Assembly: GCA_027080775.1 (NCBI GenBank)
Contig: JALWPV010000069.1
Location: 1-46,595, forward strand
Reading direction: 5' to 3'
DNA from: Acidilobaceae archaeon
Lineage (GTDB): Archaea; Thermoproteota; Thermoprotei_A; Sulfolobales; Acidilobaceae
DNA length: 46,595 nt
A model generated the notes under the pieces. It searched no databases, was not told the origin of the DNA, and worked only from the letters and a program-made list of their open reading frames with translations. Of the stretch, positions 30,337 to 37,974 are shown one piece after another. Position numbers and translations under genes: made by a program. Position 1 is the first letter of the stretch; every line of letters begins with the position of its first letter.

Positions 30337-30435
30337 GGAGTGCATGTTACATCTCTTCATGAACTAATACAACATTGGTTTATTTAGCGCGGGCGAGCCG
30401 GGGGTTCCGGGTCACTAATCCCGGCGGGCCCGCCA
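30337..30435 (+). repeat. Extended repeat with tRNA-like 3' half, copy C
   Basis: Shares about 100 bp with copy B: GGAGTGCATG, TCATGAAC, CAAC, tttattta, AGCGCGGG, then CCGGGTCACTAATCCCGG and CGGGCCCGCCA. The T-stem CCGGG/CCCGG and acceptor CGGGCCC are intact, but the loop is TCACTAAT and the CTCCGGA anticodon loop is lost. It lies in the 303-bp gap 30233-30535, which otherwise holds the DUF104 promoter and an A+T-rich leader of the VapBC pair; no gene is seen there. Confidence 0.68.
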
Positions 30436-30535
30436 TTATGATTTATTGGTTGATTTTATTCCAGAATAGAAAGGCATTGGATTCGATGGAGAAGTTAAGA
30501 GGTCGGGCAGATGTAATGTAATTTGGTGAGGGATT

Positions 30536-30697
30536 TTGTCTGGTGTTGTGAGGTTCCGCCTTTCCAGGAACGCTGTGAAGAAATTGTTCGGTTCTGGGAA
30601 GGCGAGCGTATCTAAGGGCCTGGAGGAGGTGCTTGACCGGTATTCCGAGAGGGTCGAGGTGGATGTTCTAGAGGAGTTCCTAAGAGAGAGGAGGTAG
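30536..30697 (+). CDS. Small VapB-like antitoxin
   Basis: 53 aa from TTG 30536 with ribosome site ggtgaggga just upstream (GTG 30548 is an in-frame alternative). It reads MSGVVRFRLSRNAVKKLFG, a beta strand plus helix typical of crenarchaeal VapB antitoxins, then a charged helix (LEEVLDRYSERVEV) ending in ERR. It is on the strand opposite to the other modules and precedes the intact PIN gene by eight bases. A specific DNA-binding family cannot be named with certainty. Confidence 0.68.
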   Translation: MSGVVRFRLSRNAVKKLFGSGKASVSKGLEEVLDRYSERVEVDVLEEFLRERR

Positions 30698-30705
30698 CCT
30701 GAATT

Positions 30706-31158
30706 ATGAACATAGTCGTCGACGTATCAGTGTTCATCGACAGGCTCTTCATATACAGTGAGGAAAGAAGTAGGAGAGCAAGAAACCTATTCGGGTATAT
30801 CGATAAAGAGGAGCTTACTGTCTTCGAGCCCCAAGTATTCGGCGTGGAGCTAGCCTCCCAGCTAGTTCGTAGGAAGCCAAGAGAGGCTGCCAGGAGACTG
30901 TATGAGGAGATAATCGATAGAGTTATAATTATCGACGACATTGACTATGAGCTACTCCTCAACATTGCCCTTCAAACGGCTTGTAGGGCTATAGACGCGT
31001 ACTATATTGCCGCGGCTGACCTTGTCTCCGGCATACTCGTGAGTGCGGACAAGATAATGGTTGATAACGCGAAGAAGTACGGGGTCGAGGCATACTATAT
31101 CCTAGACACAAACGACTACAACAAACTAGTATCAAAAATTAGTCAAACAACACACTGA
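30706..31158 (+). CDS. VapC-type PIN-domain toxin (intact)
   Basis: 150 aa from ATG. The PIN acidic residues are in place: Asp6 in NIVVDVSVFID, Glu near residue 48 in FGVELASQLV, Asp in AIDAYYIAAADL and Asp in LVSADKIMVDNA. PIN toxins are Mg-dependent ribonucleases, often cutting tRNA or rRNA. With the small gene upstream it forms the only complete toxin-antitoxin pair of this island. Codon use is more A+T-rich than the surrounding chromosome, suggesting acquisition. Confidence 0.88.
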   Translation: MNIVVDVSVFIDRLFIYSEERSRRARNLFGYIDKEELTVFEPQVFGVELASQLVRRKPREAARRLYEEIIDRVIIIDDIDYELLLNIALQTACRAIDAYYIAAADLVSGILVSADKIMVDNAKKYGVEAYYILDTNDYNKLVSKISQTTH

Positions 31159-31253
31159 ATCGCATCTAAATAATCCCTTGCCCCATGCATCACCGTACAA
31201 GGTATAAATAGGATTAGAAATCTTAAAGAAAATTATGAGACAATCGCATCTAA
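31158..31253 (+). repeat. 12-bp direct repeat flanking an A+T-rich spacer
   Basis: AATCGCATCTAA occurs at 31158-31169, overlapping the VapC stop codon, and again at 31242-31253, immediately before repeat D. The 72 bases between are A+T-rich and contain no gene. It may be an insertion-site duplication or a duplicated end of a cassette. Confidence 0.6.
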
Positions 31254-31255
31254 GT

Positions 31256-31304
31256 GCTGGCCTCCGGAGGCTCGCGGGCCCCTAATCCCGACAGGCCCGC
31301 TGCA
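31256..31304 (+). repeat. tRNA-Arg(CCG) 3'-half-like repeat, copy D
   Basis: CTGGC, loop CTCCGGA (anticodon CCG) and GGCTC as in copy A, then GCGGGCC, CCTAATCCCG and GGCCCGC. It shares the CTAATCCC core with B and C and can fold GCGGGCC/GGCCCGC into a hairpin. It is the last copy, closing the island downstream of the intact VapBC pair. Confidence 0.58.
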
Positions 31305-31342
31305 AAGTGCCTAGGCCCTTGAGGGTACTTCGTCGAGACACC

Positions 31343-31657
31343 CTATGTAGGCCTCTTATGCTTCATAGAGGATCTCTTCTTAATGGCATGAACTGCCAGG
31401 GCAAGGCTCACGGTGATAATTGCAATGGATAGGGTAGCCTCGGCCCTCTGCGAGAGTGCTCCTACTAGCTCATAGTGGCCCTCGACGGCGAAGAGCACTC
31501 CTAGGGCTAGCGTTAGGGTTACCTGTAGCACGTCGGCGGCTTCTTCGCTCCCATTCCCCCCGCGGTTATTTATATAGTTTACTATAAGTATTGAAGCTGA
31601 GGTAATGGCCATGAGTAGACCCCCGATCATTAAGAGAAGCCACGCTAGGCCTTGCAA
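31343..31657 (-). CDS. Hypothetical membrane protein, three TM helices
   Basis: About 104 aa from TTG 31657. The frame is open to GTG 31723, but that start lies only about 10 bases from the TATA box at 31733-31742, so it would be upstream of the expected transcript start. Hydrophobic stretches: LAWLLLMIGGLLMAITSASI, a second from VLQVTLTLALGVLFAVEG and a third from ATLSIAIITVSLALAVHA, ending in a basic tail (IKKRSSMKHKR). No family recognised. Confidence 0.65.
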   Translation of the reverse strand: MQGLAWLLLMIGGLLMAITSASILIVNYINNRGGNGSEEAADVLQVTLTLALGVLFAVEGHYELVGALSQRAEATLSIAIITVSLALAVHAIKKRSSMKHKRPT

Positions 31658-31732
31658 CCTCCATCCTCCCAGAAAGAATTCACTCTTCAAAGGGAATATG
31701 CCGCTTAAAACGCAATGCGGCACGCTAGATCC

Positions 31733-31742
31733 GCTATATATG
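31733..31742 (-). promoter_or_regulatory. Promoter (TATA box) for the three-TM protein
   Basis: The minus strand reads CATATATAGC, a strong TATA box upstream of the gene ending at 31343. Its position argues for a start downstream of GTG 31723. Confidence 0.6.
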
Positions 31743-31792
31743 GCTTCCTTGTCATCGTAGGGAGAGACTAGTGGGAGGCTGGTGGCGTGTAA

Positions 31793-32824
31793 TTAGGTCC
31801 TGAGTAGGAGTGAGGATAGGGTGTAGCCTATTCCGCCTCCTATGTAGTTGAAGCTTAGGATTACCGTGGAGACCTCGGGGGCGCGGTCGGTGAGTGAGAC
31901 GAGGGTGTTGATTAGGGGTTCGAGGGGGCTGGATGAGACTGCTAGGGCGAGTAGTATGGCGGTGAATACTGCTGGGCTTACCCTCGTGCATAGGAGTGAG
32001 GTGAATAACGCCACGACCAGGGCGTAGGCTGCCATTAGCGTTGAGGCGGTCTTCACACTCGTCAGCTTCTTGAGGCCCCTCCTACTTATCACGAATTGTA
32101 TAGCCATGTAGGTGGCCGTCTCGAGTTCGACCGCAGCGAAAACCGTGAGGCCCGGTATGCCCTGCCTGGCGCCTAGCTCGAAGACCATCCCCATCCAGAG
32201 GTACTGGAGGAGCCAGTTTAGCGCCGCCAGCGCTGCGAGTGGGGCCGCCCTCCTGAGTAGCGCGGGCTCCCCGGTGTAGAACCTGGGCTTCAGCTCGGCG
32301 CCGCCGAAGCGGGCGAAGTATAGGAGGAAGGCGAGGCCGAGGGCCGTCGAGGCGGATAGGACCGCCAGGAAGACCGCCTTATTCGGCGTCACATAAGTGA
32401 GCAGAGGCGCTATGAAGAACGCTGCCGCCTCGGCACCCGAGACAAGGGAGAAGAACCTCGAGGGATCCCTCAGGCGCTTAGCCCAGCTCACCTCCAGGTT
32501 GTATATGTAGCCCCCAGTATAGATGCCGAGCAGTGCGGAGACCGATATCCCGGCCAGGTATATCTTAATGTCGTCGAGGAGCAGTGCCAGCGTGACCGAT
32601 AGGAAAAGGAAGAGCAGGTGGGCGAAGGGCAGCGCCTTGAAGAGCCGCTCGCTGTGGAGCACCAGGGGCGCGAAGCCGCGCGTGACCACGACGATGCCGT
32701 AGATGGTGCCGAATATGGGGACAGCGTTGGTGTAAGCTATGAAGTTCGTCGAGTAGATGGCGAAGGCGCCTATAATCGTTACTATGAAGTCCAGGTAGAC
32801 GAGGTAGGGGGTCTGATCCCTCAC
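31793..32824 (-). CDS. MFS-like polytopic membrane transporter
   Basis: About 343 aa taking GTG 32824; the upstream part of the frame (to 32908) is Gly/Trp-rich and lacks membrane character. About ten to eleven hydrophobic helices. A short basic loop (WAKRLRDPSRFFSLVSG) between helices four and five resembles the central region of major facilitator proteins. Substrate unknown. It lies about 100 bp downstream of the anchored-protein gene on the same strand and may share its transcript. Confidence 0.65.
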   Translation of the reverse strand: MRDQTPYLVYLDFIVTIIGAFAIYSTNFIAYTNAVPIFGTIYGIVVVTRGFAPLVLHSERLFKALPFAHLLFLFLSVTLALLLDDIKIYLAGISVSALLGIYTGGYIYNLEVSWAKRLRDPSRFFSLVSGAEAAAFFIAPLLTYVTPNKAVFLAVLSASTALGLAFLLYFARFGGAELKPRFYTGEPALLRRAAPLAALAALNWLLQYLWMGMVFELGARQGIPGLTVFAAVELETATYMAIQFVISRRGLKKLTSVKTASTLMAAYALVVALFTSLLCTRVSPAVFTAILLALAVSSSPLEPLINTLVSLTDRAPEVSTVILSFNYIGGGIGYTLSSLLLRT

Positions 32825-32925
32825 CCACCACCCCCCACGGGCGCGGCCCCAGGAGTGCAAGAGTGCTACAGCCACTACGCTATAGCCACTATAGGGGACG
32901 GGGGGCACACCCCGGGGCCGGGGGC

Positions 32926-33765
32926 CTAGCGTGCTTCGGGGCCCCTCCGCTCCCCCTCGCCGCGGTGGGAGAGCTTCCCGTATACCCCGAGTATCGCTAC
33001 CGCGTTGCCGAGTGCTATGAGGGCCGTGCCGGCTCTCAGTGTTGCCGTGTTGATTGAGATCTTTGAGGGCGTGGTTATCTGCTGTACCTCGTAGCCCGCT
33101 GGCACTAGGAAGGGGCTGCCCACGCGGTGGTAGCCCTCGCAGGCATAGCCTGTTGTAAGCTCGACCTGGAGCTTGCCTGGTAGGCTGCTGTTGAACTCGA
33201 CAGTCACTATCCTAGTGGTTGGGGGCACCTCCCCCCTCATCAGGGGTATGACTATCTCCGCCTCCCTGGCGCCGGGCCTACTCGCTATGTAGCCTATAGT
33301 CTCCGAGCCATTCGCTACTAGAGGCACTATCACAGTGCCCGTTGGGGCCGCCTGCCTGGGTGGGGGAGTGATGTTAACCCTGTACTCCACCACTCTGGCG
33401 GTCTCGTTGTCTGCTAGCGTCGCGGTCACACGGACGACGAGGTACCCCGGCTTGCCAGCCGCTATGCTGCCCCTCGCCTTCAACTCGAAGACCTTGGCCC
33501 CCTCGCAGTTCGAGGGGAAGGACGAGGGGAGGAACAGGGAGGCCGTGCCACCCCTGAGGCTCGCCCACCCGATATAGGTTGAGACATCGTTGGTGGTATT
33601 CATCCAATAAGTCCCCGGGCGCTCGACCTCGTAGCGTGGAATGTATATGTAGCTCGCCCGGCTCGCCACGTCAACCTTGGCCTCGCCAACCGCCACAATC
33701 ACGCCCCCAACCACCATGAGCGCAACGCCCACGGCCACAATGTAATCATACCTCACGCTCCACAC
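32926..33765 (-). CDS. Membrane-anchored extracytoplasmic protein of unknown function
   Basis: 279 aa from GTG. An N-terminal hydrophobic helix (YIVAVGVALMVVGGVIVAVG) and a second near the C-terminus (ALIALGNAVAILGVYG) bracket about 200 residues rich in beta-type Val/Thr/Tyr sequence with several N-x-S/T sites (NTTND, NGSET, NSSLP). The likely topology is a surface domain anchored at both ends with a short basic cytoplasmic tail. Two cysteines (in NCEGAK and YACEGY) could form a disulfide. No known domain recognised. The MFS-like gene follows. Confidence 0.7.
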   Translation of the reverse strand: MWSVRYDYIVAVGVALMVVGGVIVAVGEAKVDVASRASYIYIPRYEVERPGTYWMNTTNDVSTYIGWASLRGGTASLFLPSSFPSNCEGAKVFELKARGSIAAGKPGYLVVRVTATLADNETARVVEYRVNITPPPRQAAPTGTVIVPLVANGSETIGYIASRPGAREAEIVIPLMRGEVPPTTRIVTVEFNSSLPGKLQVELTTGYACEGYHRVGSPFLVPAGYEVQQITTPSKISINTATLRAGTALIALGNAVAILGVYGKLSHRGEGERRGPEAR

Positions 33766-33800
33766 CCTAGCGATAACGACTACAACCGGGATGGCATTGC

Positions 33801-33810
33801 AATAAATACG
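33801..33810 (-). promoter_or_regulatory. Promoter (TATA box) for the anchored-protein gene
   Basis: The minus strand reads CGTATTTATT, about 36 bases before the GTG at 33765. Confidence 0.55.
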
Positions 33811-33872
33811 CTACCATAACTACCGATCCAACCAGCCCCGGAGAGCTGCATAGCTAGCCTTGAGACTCGGTA

Positions 33873-33881
33873 ATCTTAAAT
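33873..33881 (+). promoter_or_regulatory. Promoter (TATA box) for the methyltransferase gene
   Basis: The stretch atcttaaat lies 25-33 bases before the TTG at 33906, suggesting a nearly leaderless transcript. Confidence 0.55.
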
Positions 33882-33905
33882 CCAGAGCTGCCATGGGGTC
33901 TCCTA

Positions 33906-34748
33906 TTGAGTGCGTGGCGGCGGGTGTCGCCAGGCTTGGACGATTGGATTAGGGATGTATTCATCGTTAGGGCCCACCTCTTCCAGCTCGCTCTCGAGCG
34001 CATGAGAGAGCGGGGCGAGAGGGAGGCCGAGGGCCTGGCGAGGCTCCTCGAGAGGCACGGGGTCCCCAAGGGTGGGGAGGTGCTCGAGCTCGGGTGTGGC
34101 ACGGGTAGGGTGGCAGTGCCCCTGGCCGCTAGGGGGTATCGTGTGGCCTGCCTCGACATCTCGAGGGTGTTCCTCGAGGAGGCCTCCCGAAGGGCGGCGG
34201 AGGCGGGGCTCAAGGACCGCGTGGAGGTAGTTGAGGGCGACGCCTGGAGGGTTGACGAGCTGTTCCCCGCGGATAGATTCGACGCTGTATACATGATATG
34301 GACCACACTAATAGGCTACCACCTCGACAAGGCGAGGGACCTCGAGCTCCTCGAAAGGACTAAGAGGGTGACGAGGCCCGGGGGCGTACTCGCGATACTC
34401 AAAACTGCTAGCAGGGACCAGGTAGTGGCCCGCCGCTCATGCCAGGGGGGAGATGTGCCCATCGTATCCGAGTGGGAGGACCTAGTCGTAGTCGAGCACC
34501 CCGAGTTCGACGGCATAAGGTCTCTTCTGAGGAACAGGTGGGAGTACTATAGGCGCAGCGGCAGGAACCTCGAGTTCCTCGGCGAGCACGAGTTCACACT
34601 CAGGATCTACACGATAACCGAGCTAGTAGAGCTAGCCGAGGAGGCGGGATGGACCCTCGAGGCGGCCTACCACAGGCTCGACACGTTAGAGCCATACAAG
34701 CCGGGGAGGAGCGGGATAAACATAGTCCTCAGGAAGCCACCCCAATAG
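33906..34748 (+). CDS. Class I SAM-dependent methyltransferase
   Basis: 280 aa from TTG. Motif I reads VLELGCGTGRVAVPLAARG, followed by VACLDIS (motif II), VEVVEGDAWR and DRFDAVYMIWT (motifs III-IV), then RPGGVLAILKT. The C-terminal 90 residues (WEDLVVVEHPEFDG, LRIYTITELVELAEEAGW) probably set substrate choice. Such Methyltransf_25-type proteins act on small molecules or proteins; the substrate cannot be told. Transcribed alone from its own TATA box. Confidence 0.82.
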   Translation: MSAWRRVSPGLDDWIRDVFIVRAHLFQLALERMRERGEREAEGLARLLERHGVPKGGEVLELGCGTGRVAVPLAARGYRVACLDISRVFLEEASRRAAEAGLKDRVEVVEGDAWRVDELFPADRFDAVYMIWTTLIGYHLDKARDLELLERTKRVTRPGGVLAILKTASRDQVVARRSCQGGDVPIVSEWEDLVVVEHPEFDGIRSLLRNRWEYYRRSGRNLEFLGEHEFTLRIYTITELVELAEEAGWTLEAAYHRLDTLEPYKPGRSGINIVLRKPPQ

Positions 34749-34811
34749 AAGAGTAGCCCTAAACACCCAGGATCCCCGGAGGCCCTCACTGGCCGGCCCC
34801 ATGGCGGGGCC

Positions 34812-34821
34812 CATTTATAGG
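34812..34821 (+). promoter_or_regulatory. TATA-like element before the HEPN-MNT pair
   Basis: The sequence catttatagg is an A+T island about 65 bases before the GTG at 34883. Confidence 0.4.
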
Positions 34822-34882
34822 GGCTAGGCCGCGGTGGGCCTATCAAGTAGCGATCAAGCAATGTCACCCGGGGGACTGTGGG

Positions 34883-35316
34883 GTGTCCAGTGGCGAGTTC
34901 GCCGCTAAGCTGTGGAGGAGGGCGCTAGCGATGCTAGAGGGCGCGCGGTGGCGGCTGGGCAGGGGGAGTACGACCTTGCATGCTTTGAGGCCGAGCAGGC
35001 GGCGGCGCAGCTCGCCTTGAAGCCGCTCCTCTACGAGCTACTCGGCTCGGCCCCTCGGATACACGACTTAGGCGAGTTCCTCGGGCTCCTCCACCGTGCG
35101 CTGGAGGAGGGCGGGCTAGAAGGGCCCGCTGGGCTCCTAGTGGACCTGGTCCGGGGTCGCCGCAGGGACACCTGGCTCCTAAGCGACTCCTACTATAGGG
35201 GCCGGTATGGCTGCGTAGACTACACCGCCGACGAGGCTGATAGGTGCATAGGAGCAGCCAGGGAGGTACTGAGGCTCGTGGAGGAGGTGCGGAGAGCCCT
35301 TGAGGAGGAGGCCTAG
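34883..35316 (+). pseudogene. HEPN-domain protein with an apparent frameshift in a G run
   Basis: From GTG 34883 the frame gives FAAKLWRRALAMLEGARWRL, a typical HEPN first helix. At the five-G run 34962-34966 the family sequence jumps to another frame: GEYDLACFEAEQAAAQLALK, PRIHDLGEFLGLL and SDSYYRGRYG, continuing to 35316. One extra G would join the two halves. Read as annotated-style from GTG 34912, the protein would lack helix 1 and begin with an unconserved leader. HEPN proteins of this kind pair with MNT nucleotidyltransferases as toxin-antitoxin modules, and an MNT gene overlaps the 3' end. It could be a pseudogene, a phase-variable gene or a sequencing error. Confidence 0.72.
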
Positions 35317-35728
35317 CCTCGAGGGGCTGCTCGTAGAGGCCTATAGGAGGCTCCTGCACTGGAGGCGCTACGTCGGCGCCGTCGCTAGAGCGGCTGCAGA
35401 CCTCCTGGGCCCCGACACGAGGGTCTACGTGATCGGCGGGGCCGCTGAGGGGAGGCTGACCGTGCTTAGCGACATAGACATCGTGATAGTCTCCAGAAGC
35501 GTGCCGAGGGACGAGGCGGGGAAGCAGCGCCTAAGGCTCGAGGTGAGGGATAGAGCCGTGGCCCGCTACGGCCTCCCCTGGGACTACCCCGTAGACATAC
35601 ACCTCTACAACGAGGAAGAATTCAGGGTGGCAAGGGGGCGCTACCGTAGGATGATAAAGATCCAGATTGAGTGGGACCGAGAGCCCGGCGGCGCGGGGGC
35701 CCAAGGATTACTCCATGGCGGGGGGTGA
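35300..35728 (+). CDS. MNT-type nucleotidyltransferase (HEPN partner), copy 1
   Basis: 142 aa from TTG, overlapping the HEPN gene by 17 bp. Core motif VYVIGGAAEGRLTVLSDIDI supplies the glycine loop and the DxD metal pair; VDIHLYNEEEF holds the third acidic residue region. Such proteins neutralise HEPN ribonucleases, in studied systems by adenylylating them. The glycine loop reads GG rather than the more common GS. The C-terminus has a Gly-rich tail. Confidence 0.82.
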   Translation: MRRRPSLEGLLVEAYRRLLHWRRYVGAVARAAADLLGPDTRVYVIGGAAEGRLTVLSDIDIVIVSRSVPRDEAGKQRLRLEVRDRAVARYGLPWDYPVDIHLYNEEEFRVARGRYRRMIKIQIEWDREPGGAGAQGLLHGGG

Positions 35729-35775
35729 TAGGCCCGGGGCTAACCCGCCGCATCCCATAGCGTGCAATAGCTCCT

Positions 35776-35792
35776 CTTATAGTCTATATAGG
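35776..35792 (+). promoter_or_regulatory. Promoter (TATA box) for the MBL-fold gene
   Basis: The stretch cttatagtctatatagg contains two TATA-like cores 36-52 bases before the GTG at 35828. Confidence 0.5.
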
Positions 35793-35827
35793 CAGGGCCT
35801 TTGTGGAGGCGCGCCGGTGCTTGGCGG

Positions 35828-36565
35828 GTGCTTATATCGATTGTAGGGGGCGGCGGCTCGTACCCGCCGCCCGGCTATGGTGGCCCCTCGGCGCTTATCG
35901 ATACTGGCGGGGAGGTCTTAGTGCTCGACTGTGGGGAGGACTGCCTGACCGGGTTAGCGGTTAGCGGCTACCACCCATGTGATGTCGAGGCGGTTTATGT
36001 ATCGCATGTCCACATAGACCACTGGGCGGGCCTCCCATCGCTGGTGACTGCGAAGGCCGCTGAGTCGTGCCCGAGGCTTAGGGTGGTCGCGGAGGAGGAC
36101 GTGCTGGTCGACCTCAAACCCCTCCTGCTGAGGGTTACAGCGGCGTCCCTGGAGCCCTCCATAGTGCCCGTGGTTGACTACAGCCTGGACGGCTTCCGGC
36201 TGAGGACCTTCAGGACAGAGCACCCCGTGCCCACATACGGCCTCACCATCGCCGAGGGCGGGGTCAAGCTGGTGACGTATACGAGCGACTCGGGGTTCAC
36301 CGGCGCCCTCAAATCGGAGGCCAGGGGTGCCCGCGTGCTGATAGCCGAGGCTACCCTGCCCTCGAGCCTAGAGGGCATAGCGGCCGGGTCGGGCCACATG
36401 ACCGTCTCGGACTTCCTTAGCCTAGCGGAGGAGTCGGGGGCGGAGCACGCTATAGCCGTGCACCTCTCGCCGGGGAGCCTATCCGAGCTCAGGGAGAGGC
36501 TGGCCCGCGGCGACGCACCGCACGGCGTGCTGGTTGGCTCGAGGGGCCTCCAGCTCCGCCTATAG
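35828..36565 (+). CDS. Metallo-beta-lactamase-fold hydrolase (RNase Z-like)
   Basis: About 245 aa from GTG 35828, giving MLISIVGGGGSYPPPGYGG, a start typical of RNase Z/ElaC-like proteins; the open frame further upstream overlaps the promoter. The metal motif is VSHVHIDHWAGLPSL (HxHxDH), then EHPVPTYGLTI, YTSDSG (bridging Asp) and HMTVSDFL, and the final histidine in AIAVHLSPG. All seven metal-site positions appear to be present. It could process tRNA 3' ends, but many archaeal relatives have other phosphodiesterase or hydrolase roles. No exosite helix pair is evident. Confidence 0.82.
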   Translation: MLISIVGGGGSYPPPGYGGPSALIDTGGEVLVLDCGEDCLTGLAVSGYHPCDVEAVYVSHVHIDHWAGLPSLVTAKAAESCPRLRVVAEEDVLVDLKPLLLRVTAASLEPSIVPVVDYSLDGFRLRTFRTEHPVPTYGLTIAEGGVKLVTYTSDSGFTGALKSEARGARVLIAEATLPSSLEGIAAGSGHMTVSDFLSLAEESGAEHAIAVHLSPGSLSELRERLARGDAPHGVLVGSRGLQLRL

Positions 36566-36700
36566 GGCCCAGCCGCCTCCCTGGAGGCTGCATGGTGGCG
36601 TGGGCCGCTAGTTATCGTAGCCAAGCAATGATTACCCCCTGCCCCGAGGGCTGGCATAGCTCCTGGGGCGGGGTTCGACCTAGTATTTCATTGTGAATCG

Positions 36701-36712
36701 CAATAAATATAT
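36701..36712 (+). promoter_or_regulatory. Promoter (TATA box) for the SLAC1/TehA-type gene
   Basis: The stretch caataaatatat is a strong A+T element centred about 25 bases before the GTG at 36730, fitting a leaderless transcript. Confidence 0.55.
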
Positions 36713-36729
36713 GCTTTGATGTATTAGCT

Positions 36730-37968
36730 GTGGCTCGCGCCCCGCCCCCTCCTAGGCTCGTGGTGGGGTGGCGCCTTCCCGTGCTGCCGCGGAGGGTTGT
36801 GGAGCGCGTCAAGAAGATGAGTGTGGCTTGGTTCTCCTTTAACCTCGCAACGAGCGCTATCGTGCTCTCAACGTTCGCCCTCGGCAACCTTGAGGGCTAC
36901 GGGTGGATGCTCGGGCTGGCTAGGCTGCTGGCCTACATCAACACTGCCACCTTCGCCTTGGCGGCTGTCCTCTACGCGGCGAGGGTGGTCCTGGGGTTCG
37001 AGTCGTTCAAGGCGGTTGCGCGGAGCCCCGTGGAGGGCCCCTTCCTCTCCACTATAGGGATAGCGACGATGACGCTCAGCCTCGACTGGAGCCTCGTTCT
37101 CGGGAGGGTTGGCGTGGCGGCAGCCCTCTTCTACGTGGGCCTCGCCATCCACACCGTGATATTCGTGGTCGTCATGTACCACCTCGAGAGGCACCCGGGC
37201 ATCGAGGTGCACTACATGAACCCGAGCTGGTACATGCCGGCGGTGGGCAACGTGCTGGCCCCCTACGTGGGCATGATACTGGCCGGCAAGGGCGTGCCAG
37301 TCTCGGAGAGCCTTCTCGGCATCTACCTCGGGACGGGCACCATTATGTGGATAGCCCTCTTCGCCATATGGCTCTACAGGGCTATCTTCTACTCGCCCCC
37401 GCCGGCGAGGCTCATGGCTACCACCTGGATAAACCTGGCGCCCCCGGCCGTGATACCCCTATCCTACGAGGCGCTCCTCGGCTTCACGCCGGGCGTCTAC
37501 GCGAGCCTGTACCGGGAGGCCGCCCAAGGCCCCGCCAGCCCTGTGGTGGCGAGCCTCCTGGCGGCGGTGTTCGACTTCTTCTACTACACCTTCTGGGGCG
37601 CCGCCGGCCTCCTATTCGCCCTTGTCATAGCAATCACCGCCGACCACGCGAGGAAGGGCGACATAGAGTTCGCGGAGAGCTGGTGGGCCTTCGTCTTCCC
37701 GCTGGCCGCCTACTCGATCTCGACCATACACCTCTACCTCCACCACCCCCAGGACCGATGGCTCGTGCCCTACGCCTGGCTGCTCTACACGCTAGCCTGG
37801 GCGGCCTACCTGGCGACCACGGGCCTCACGCTGTACTACGAGTACGCCGAGGTTGTCAGGGGCAAGCCTGAGGAGGAGCTGCCGAGGATAGCGAGGCCCC
37901 TAGAGGAGGAGCTAGCCAGCCCCGAGGCGGCGCCAGCGGGCCAGCCGAGGCCCCGCCTCCAGGGCTGA
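36730..37968 (+). CDS. SLAC1/TehA (TDT) family anion channel or dicarboxylate transporter
   Basis: 412 aa from GTG; GTG 36760 is a possible later start. About ten membrane helices. Family features: MSVAWFSFNLATSAIVLST in helix 1, and NPSWYMPAVGNVLAPYVG, the conserved PxWF/MPxVGxxxAP region of helix 5. The family contains TehA, Mae1 (malate uptake), Ssu1 (sulfite export) and plant SLAC1 anion channels, so it should move an anion such as sulfite or a C4 acid. The C-terminal cytoplasmic tail is acidic and Pro-rich. Confidence 0.8.
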   Translation: MARAPPPPRLVVGWRLPVLPRRVVERVKKMSVAWFSFNLATSAIVLSTFALGNLEGYGWMLGLARLLAYINTATFALAAVLYAARVVLGFESFKAVARSPVEGPFLSTIGIATMTLSLDWSLVLGRVGVAAALFYVGLAIHTVIFVVVMYHLERHPGIEVHYMNPSWYMPAVGNVLAPYVGMILAGKGVPVSESLLGIYLGTGTIMWIALFAIWLYRAIFYSPPPARLMATTWINLAPPAVIPLSYEALLGFTPGVYASLYREAAQGPASPVVASLLAAVFDFFYYTFWGAAGLLFALVIAITADHARKGDIEFAESWWAFVFPLAAYSISTIHLYLHHPQDRWLVPYAWLLYTLAWAAYLATTGLTLYYEYAEVVRGKPEEELPRIARPLEEELASPEAAPAGQPRPRLQG

Positions 37969-37974
37969 GCCCGG

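Noticed and set aside
28111-31304. CRISPR array
   Set aside because: Repeats are hundreds of bases apart, diverged and separated by genes; no short regular spacers.
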